Shown here one piece after another: positions 59,448 to 64,000 of a stretch of 64,000 nt of DNA (its first letter is position 1; each line of letters begins with the position of its first letter). Made by a program: the position numbers and the translations under genes. The stretch spans positions 5,008-69,007 of the forward strand of contig CALUDO010000008.1 of the NCBI GenBank assembly GCA_943914835.1, given 5' to 3'. The notes beneath the pieces were generated by a model. That model was given only the letters and a program-made list of their open reading frames with translations, was not told the DNA's origin and made no database searches. This DNA is from an uncultured Eremococcus sp. (GTDB taxonomy: Bacteria; Bacillota; Bacilli; Lactobacillales; Aerococcaceae).

Positions 59448-62400
59448 TTGATCGATGTAAACACATTTGAATCTATGCAGATTGGTTTGGCATCCCCAGA
59501 GAAAATTCGGTCATGGTCTTTTGGCGAAGTGAAGAAACCAGAAACCATTAACTATAGAACACTCAAACCAGAAAAAGATGGCTTGTTCTGTGAACGAATC
59601 TTTGGTCCAACCAAGGACTGGGAATGTAGCTGTGGTAAATATAAACGAATTAGATATAAAGGACGTGTCTGTGAGCGGTGTGGAGTAGAAGTGACCCGGT
59701 CTAAGGTACGTCGGGAACGGATGGGCCATATTGAATTGGCTGCTCCCGTTACTCATGTATGGTATTTCAAAGGAATTCCAAGCCGGATGGGTCTAGTGTT
59801 AGATTTGAGCCCTCGACTGCTTGAAGAAGTTATTTACTTCGCATCTTATATTGTGATTGATGCGGGAGATACAGACTTAGAAGCTAAATCCCTTCTCACA
59901 GAAACAGAATATCGGGCCAAGAAACGGGAATTCGGTAACCGCTTTGTTGCCAAAATGGGTGCAGAAGCTATCCGTGACTTATTAGAACAAGTAGATCTTG
60001 AAGCGGAAGTGGCTGAATTACGGGATATTTTGAAGACAGCCACCGGCCAGAAACGGACTCGGGCTGTGCGCCGCTTAGAAATCCTAGATTCCTTCTTAGA
60101 ATCCGGGAATAAACCAGAGTGGATGATTATGGAAGCTTTACCTGTGATTCCACCTGAACTTCGTCCTATGGTCCAATTAGAAGGGGGTCGCTTTGCGACA
60201 TCTGACTTAAATGACCTTTATCGGCGAGTGATTAATCGGAACAACCGTTTGAAACGGCTCTTAGATTTAGGCGCTCCAAGTATTATTGTTCAGAATGAGA
60301 AACGGATGCTTCAAGAAGCTGTCGACTCACTGATAGATAATGGACGTCGTGGTCGAGCAGTCACTGGACCAGGGAATCGCCCGCTTAAGTCACTTTCACA
60401 TATGTTGAAAGGGAAACAAGGACGTTTCCGTCAGAACTTACTTGGTAAACGGGTAGACTATTCTGGTCGGTCTGTTATTGTAGTCGGACCTAGTCTGAAG
60501 ATGTATCAATGTGGTTTGCCAAAAGAAATGGCCATTGAACTCTTTAAACCCTTTGTTATGCGAGAACTCGTAGACCGTGAAATTGCTGGTAACATTAAGA
60601 ACGCAAAACGCATGATTGAAATTCAAGATAACCGAATTTGGCCGGTGATTGAAGATGTTATCAAGGAACACCCTGTTCTCTTGAACCGGGCCCCCACTTT
60701 GCACCGTTTAGGAATCCAAGCCTTTGAACCAACCCTGGTAGAAGGAAAGGCTATCCGCCTTCACCCACTTGTTTGTGAAGCTTATAATGCCGACTTTGAC
60801 GGGGACCAAATGGCTATCCATGTGCCTCTATCAGAAGAAGCTCAAGCCGAAGCACGCCTCTTGATGCTGGCAGCTCAACACATCCTGAATCCTAAGGATG
60901 GTAAGCCAGTTGTAACCCCTTCTCAGGATATGGTCTTAGGAAACTACTATCTAACCTTAGAAGAGGCCGGTCGTGAAGGTGAAGGGATGATTGTTGGATC
61001 TGTTCACGAAGCAGAAATCGCCTATCAAAATGGTTATGTACACCTGCATACTCGGATTGCAATTCCGGCCAAGGCGATCGAAGGTAAGCCATTCACAGAT
61101 TGGCAAAAAGAACGGCTGATGGTTACAACCGTTGGTAAATTAATCTTCAACCAAATTATGCCGGCGGAATTCCCTTACTTGAACGAGGCTTCAAGTGAGA
61201 ACCTGAATGATAAGACTCCTGACAAGTGCTTCCTAGAGCCTGGTGTCAACGTCAAAGAAGCCATTGAAGTCATGCCAATTATTGGGCCGTTCAAGAAGAA
61301 AGACCTAGGAAATATCATCGCGGAAGTCTTCAAACGCTTTAAAGTAACTGAAACTTCTGAAATGTTAGATAAGTTGAAGAATCAAGGTTACAAATATTCT
61401 TCACGGTCAGGAATCACAGTCGGTGTGGCTGATGTCCTTCGTCTTGAAACCAAGCCAGGTATCTTAGAAGAAGCCCATGATCGTGTTGAGAAGATTACTA
61501 AGCAATACCGGCGTGGTTTGATTACGGAAGATGAACGTTACCAATCAGTGATTAGTACCTGGGAGAAGGCCAAGGATAATATCCAACATGACCTGGTTGA
61601 ATCCTTACCAGCCCTCAACCCAATTAACATGATGTCAGATTCCGGAGCCCGGGGTAACATTTCTAACTTTACTCAGTTAGCTGGCATGCGGGGGAACATG
61701 GCAGCGCCATCTGGTAAGATTATCGAATTGCCAATTACATCTAACTTCCGTGAAGGGTTAACGGTTTTGGAAATGTTTATCTCTACCCACGGTGCGCGTA
61801 AGGGAATGACCGATACAGCCTTGAAGACGGCCGACTCTGGTTACTTAACCCGTCGTTTGGTTGACGTGGCCCAAGATGTCATTGTTCGTGAGGACGATTG
61901 TGGTACTGATAAAGGGGTCGAAGTTCGGGCAATTATGGATGGCAATTCTGTAACAGAATCCCTAGAAGAACGTCTGGTGGGTCGTTATACTCAGAAGACG
62001 GTGAAACACCCTGAAAGTGGAGCGGTTATTATTGGTCCAAACCAATTAATTACAGAAGATACAGCCGCTGAAATTGTAGCGGCAGGTATTGAAGCGGTGA
62101 CCATCCGATCTGTCTTCACTTGTGATACTGACCATGGTGTATGTAAACATTGTTATGGTCGCAACCTGGCTACTGGTGCTGAGGTTGAAGTGGGAGAAGC
62201 TGTCGGAACCATTGCCGCCCAATCTATCGGAGAGCCTGGTACCCAGTTGACCATGCGTACCTTCCATACCGGTGGGGTTGCTGGTGGTGGCGACATCACT
62301 CAAGGTCTTCCACGTATCCAAGAAATCTTCGAAGCCCGTCATCCAAAAGGACAGGCTACTATTACTGAAGTAGCAGGGCTTGTGGAATCTATTGAAGAGA

Positions 62401-63074
62401 AAGCTTCAGATCGGACCAAGGATATTACTATCAAAGGGCTTACAGACACTCGGACCTACAATGTCCCATTCAAGTCTCGTTTGAAGGTCGTTGAAGGAGA
62501 TACAGTGAAACGGGGACAACCATTGACCGAAGGTTCGATTGATCCGAAGGAACTCCTACGCGTCACAGACGTTCTGACGGTAGAACAATATCTACTAGAT
62601 GAAGTCCAAGGTGTCTACCGCAGTCAAGGGGTAGAAATCGGCGACAAGCACGTAGAAGTAATGGTTCGTCAAATGTTGCGTAAGGTTCGGGTAATGGACC
62701 CAGCTTCAACGGATATTTTACCAGGAGCTTTGATGGATATTGCAGATTTCACCAAAGCCAATGAAGTATCTATCAAGTCTGGTGAAGTTCCAGCGACAGC
62801 TCGCCCGGTTCTCTTAGGAATCACGAAGGCTGCCTTAGAAACCAAGTCCTTTATTTCTGCGGCTTCCTTCCAAGAAACCACCCGTGTCTTAACCGATGCA
62901 GCGATTCGCGGAGACCGCGATAACTTGATTGGTTTGAAAGAGAATGTCATTATTGGTAAGTTAATTCCTGCCGGAACAGGCATGAAACGCTACCGTGATA
63001 TTCAAACAAATACGGAGATTCCAGAGAATCCAGATATCCAAACAATTGAAGAGATGACCGTAGAATCTGAATAA
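59448..63074 (+). CDS. rpoC: DNA-directed RNA polymerase subunit beta'
   Basis: 1208 residues from TTG 59448, after AAGGAGG (59433-59439); this matches the family start (L)IDVNTFESMQIGLASPEKIRSW. Zinc site CSCGKYKRIRYKGRVCERCG, catalytic NADFDGDQMAIHVP with the three Mg-binding Asp, bridge/trigger region GMTDTALKTADSGYLTRRLVDV, and the second zinc site CDTDHGVCKHCYGRNL. It ends at a strong terminator. Confidence 0.98.
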   Translation: MIDVNTFESMQIGLASPEKIRSWSFGEVKKPETINYRTLKPEKDGLFCERIFGPTKDWECSCGKYKRIRYKGRVCERCGVEVTRSKVRRERMGHIELAAPVTHVWYFKGIPSRMGLVLDLSPRLLEEVIYFASYIVIDAGDTDLEAKSLLTETEYRAKKREFGNRFVAKMGAEAIRDLLEQVDLEAEVAELRDILKTATGQKRTRAVRRLEILDSFLESGNKPEWMIMEALPVIPPELRPMVQLEGGRFATSDLNDLYRRVINRNNRLKRLLDLGAPSIIVQNEKRMLQEAVDSLIDNGRRGRAVTGPGNRPLKSLSHMLKGKQGRFRQNLLGKRVDYSGRSVIVVGPSLKMYQCGLPKEMAIELFKPFVMRELVDREIAGNIKNAKRMIEIQDNRIWPVIEDVIKEHPVLLNRAPTLHRLGIQAFEPTLVEGKAIRLHPLVCEAYNADFDGDQMAIHVPLSEEAQAEARLLMLAAQHILNPKDGKPVVTPSQDMVLGNYYLTLEEAGREGEGMIVGSVHEAEIAYQNGYVHLHTRIAIPAKAIEGKPFTDWQKERLMVTTVGKLIFNQIMPAEFPYLNEASSENLNDKTPDKCFLEPGVNVKEAIEVMPIIGPFKKKDLGNIIAEVFKRFKVTETSEMLDKLKNQGYKYSSRSGITVGVADVLRLETKPGILEEAHDRVEKITKQYRRGLITEDERYQSVISTWEKAKDNIQHDLVESLPALNPINMMSDSGARGNISNFTQLAGMRGNMAAPSGKIIELPITSNFREGLTVLEMFISTHGARKGMTDTALKTADSGYLTRRLVDVAQDVIVREDDCGTDKGVEVRAIMDGNSVTESLEERLVGRYTQKTVKHPESGAVIIGPNQLITEDTAAEIVAAGIEAVTIRSVFTCDTDHGVCKHCYGRNLATGAEVEVGEAVGTIAAQSIGEPGTQLTMRTFHTGGVAGGGDITQGLPRIQEIFEARHPKGQATITEVAGLVESIEEKASDRTKDITIKGLTDTRTYNVPFKSRLKVVEGDTVKRGQPLTEGSIDPKELLRVTDVLTVEQYLLDEVQGVYRSQGVEIGDKHVEVMVRQMLRKVRVMDPASTDILPGALMDIADFTKANEVSIKSGEVPATARPVLLGITKAALETKSFISAASFQETTRVLTDAAIRGDRDNLIGLKENVIIGKLIPAGTGMKRYRDIQTNTEIPENPDIQTIEEMTVESE

Positions 63075-63092
63075 GATTTTTAAGCGTATTTT

Positions 63093-63126
63093 GGCTGAAG
63101 CAGTTAAGGCTTCAGCCTTTTTTTAT
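63093..63126. terminator. Terminator of rpoC, shared with convergent comC
   Basis: GGCTGAAG (63093-63100) / CTTCAGCC (63110-63117), then TTTTTTTATT. Convergent arrangement with the minus-strand gene ending at 63123. Confidence 0.88.
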
Positions 63127-63791
63127 TGGAGAAAAAGGGCCAAGATAGTCGTAAAAGAAATAAAAGGTAAAAAGGGCAAAGAGGATCTATTAAAGATCCA
63201 TCCCACAAGTAAGCCCAAAGCAGATGCTGTGAAAAGAATAAAATTATAGCTGGTTAAATCAAAGTAATACAATAGGATACAAAGCGTCTTGATATCCCCG
63301 CCTCCAATATAAGAGGGAAATAGGAAATAGAGACTCATCAAGAAAAAAGCAAGTACCAGTTTCACAAGGATGAGGTCAAAGCTCTCTGTGCTTGACCAAT
63401 GAAGATAAAGACAGGTTAGTCCCAAACAAACTTGCAAGAGATCAGAGACTAGGCCAAATTGTAAATCCATAAGGGACATAGTGAATAAAAGGTAAGTCAT
63501 TAAGATTGAGGCCCAAGAGTCCAAATAAATATAAGATATTAATAGAAGAAAGCCTGATAATAGCTCCACTAGGAAATAAGTGAAAGAGACTTTCTTTTGG
63601 CAGTACTTACATCGACCATGGTAATAGATGTAAGAAAATAGAGGGATTAATTGAGAAATGGATAAGAAATGATAACAATGATCGCATCTAGAACGACCCT
63701 TGAGGAAATGGGATAGTTGGTCCCAATTAAGCACGTAACAGTATGTAAAAGAACCCAAACTAGCGCCTAGCAAAAAGATAAAAAATAGCAT
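63123..63791 (-). CDS. comC: Type IV prepilin peptidase ComC/PilD
   Basis: 222 residues from ATG 63791, six bases after AGGAGG (63798-63803). Zinc-finger-like cysteines CDHC and CKYC flank the first cytoplasmic loop; catalytic aspartates are in SLMDLQFGLVSD and YIGGGDIKTL (GGGD). About seven membrane helices. It cleaves and methylates pseudopilins (ComGC type) for DNA uptake. This makes natural competence machinery likely. Low GC and Tyr/Phe/Leu-rich, normal for the family. Confidence 0.92.
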   Translation of the reverse strand: MLFFIFLLGASLGSFTYCYVLNWDQLSHFLKGRSRCDHCYHFLSISQLIPLFSYIYYHGRCKYCQKKVSFTYFLVELLSGFLLLISYIYLDSWASILMTYLLFTMSLMDLQFGLVSDLLQVCLGLTCLYLHWSSTESFDLILVKLVLAFFLMSLYFLFPSYIGGGDIKTLCILLYYFDLTSYNFILFTASALGLLVGWIFNRSSLPFLPFISFTTILALFLQ

Positions 63792-63846
63792 ATACAACCT
63801 CCTAGAAATAAATACACAAAAAAATCAAAAAACTTTGAAAAAACAG

Positions 63847-63993
63847 TTGACGAAAGGTCGAAAGGGTGATAATATGTTCTCTGTTGCTGATTGAGAAAAC
63901 ATTTGTCAAGCAAAATGCTCTTTGAATCAATTTAAAAATATTTTAAATATTTTTAAAAAAGTTCTTGACAAATTTTAAAACTTTTAGTATTAT
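63847..63993 (+). promoter_or_regulatory. Two tandem strong promoters, probably of an rRNA operon beyond the edge
   Basis: P1: TTGACG (63847-63852)-17-TAATAT (63870-63875). P2: TTGACA (63965-63970)-17-TATTAT (63988-63993). Between them is AT-rich sequence with ATATTTTAAATATTTTTAAA-like tracts resembling an UP element. Spacing of about 118 bp and strength are typical of tandem rrn promoters. No rRNA is in the window. Confidence 0.7.
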
Positions 63994-64000
63994 ATAGAAG

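Noticed and set aside
1..64000. tRNA or rRNA genes inside the window
   Set aside because: I found no cloverleaf-like CCA-ending segments or rRNA sequence in any gap; only the right-edge promoters hint at an rRNA operon beyond the window.

Overview
The window is chromosomal DNA from a low-to-moderate GC Gram-positive bacterium. It spans the replication origin and runs through the ribosomal/RNA polymerase supercluster. The evidence is the Bacillus-type order rpmH-rnpA-yidC-jag / dnaA-dnaN-yaaA-recF-gyrB-gyrA-rpsF-ssb-rpsR-gdpP-rplI-dnaB, then radA-yacL-gltX-cysS-mrnC-rlmB-yacP-sigH-rpmG-secE-nusG-rplKA-rplJL-(ybxB)-rpoB-rpoC. Strong AGGAGG ribosome sites, TTG starts for rpoB, rpoC and gdpP, LPXTG proteins, a glnRA pair, and no sporulation genes or soj/spo0J beside jag all point to Lactobacillales. 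My inference is an Aerococcaceae-like genus (Aerococcus, Facklamia, Globicatella relatives); the sequence alone does not fix the species.

Layout. 1-5.6 kb: the start of a PhnD-like binding protein, a decayed IS256-family fragment, a GerMN-type lipoprotein, and a trehalose PTS/hydrolase operon (treB-treC), with all intact genes on the minus strand. 5.7-8.3 kb: jag, yidC, rnpA and rpmH on the minus strand. 8.3-10.2 kb: a bipartite oriC, with DnaA-box clusters on both sides of dnaA; the dnaA-dnaN gap ends in a DnaA-trio and an AT-rich unwinding element. 10.2-22.8 kb: replication, topoisomerase and rpsF-ssb-rpsR genes, then c-di-AMP phosphodiesterase gdpP, rplI and dnaB, with two perfect parS sites. 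22.9-24.9 kb: a cation efflux protein and an exported C39-like peptidase (minus). 25-35.5 kb: glnRA with a GlnR box, dut, radA, yacL, gltX, cysS, mrnC, rlmB, yacP and a SigH-position sigma factor. 35.5-41.3 kb: an acidic exported protein, rpmG-secE-nusG, the NAD salvage pair pncB-nadE, and tagO. 41.4-43.9 kb: rplKA and rplJL with an L10-type leader.

43.9-54.8 kb is an accessory island between rplL and the ybxB-like methyltransferase/rpoB, which are adjacent in Bacillus subtilis. It holds a VanRS-like two-component system, two paralogous LPXTG surface proteins, and a compact putative lysis cassette. The cassette is an XRE-type regulator, three tandem 22-bp repeats overlapping a promoter, a small sigma-70-like factor, DUF1659 and DUF2922 proteins, an XhlA-like protein, a Dp-1-type holin and a CHAP/Cpl-7 endolysin. 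It has no phage head, tail, integrase or terminase genes. A thioredoxin-like lipoprotein, a HAD phosphatase and a membrane-anchored acidic protein follow. 54.8-63.1 kb: methyltransferase, rpoB and rpoC. A minus-strand prepilin peptidase (comC) and two tandem strong promoters firing off the right edge, probably into an rRNA operon, close the window.

The candidate for an undescribed system is the 48.8-51.5 kb cassette: a dedicated sigma factor, with apparent transcriptional and translational gating, linked to a stand-alone holin/endolysin pair. It may serve programmed lysis, DNA release or fratricide. Function is inferred only. Start codons were corrected by ribosome-site position for treB, jag, rpmH, yaaA, rpsF, glnR, dut, radA, yacL, mrnC, sigH, secE, nusG, rplK, rplL, the response regulator, the second LPXTG gene, holin, endolysin, the 53.6-kb membrane protein, rpoB, rpoC and comC.
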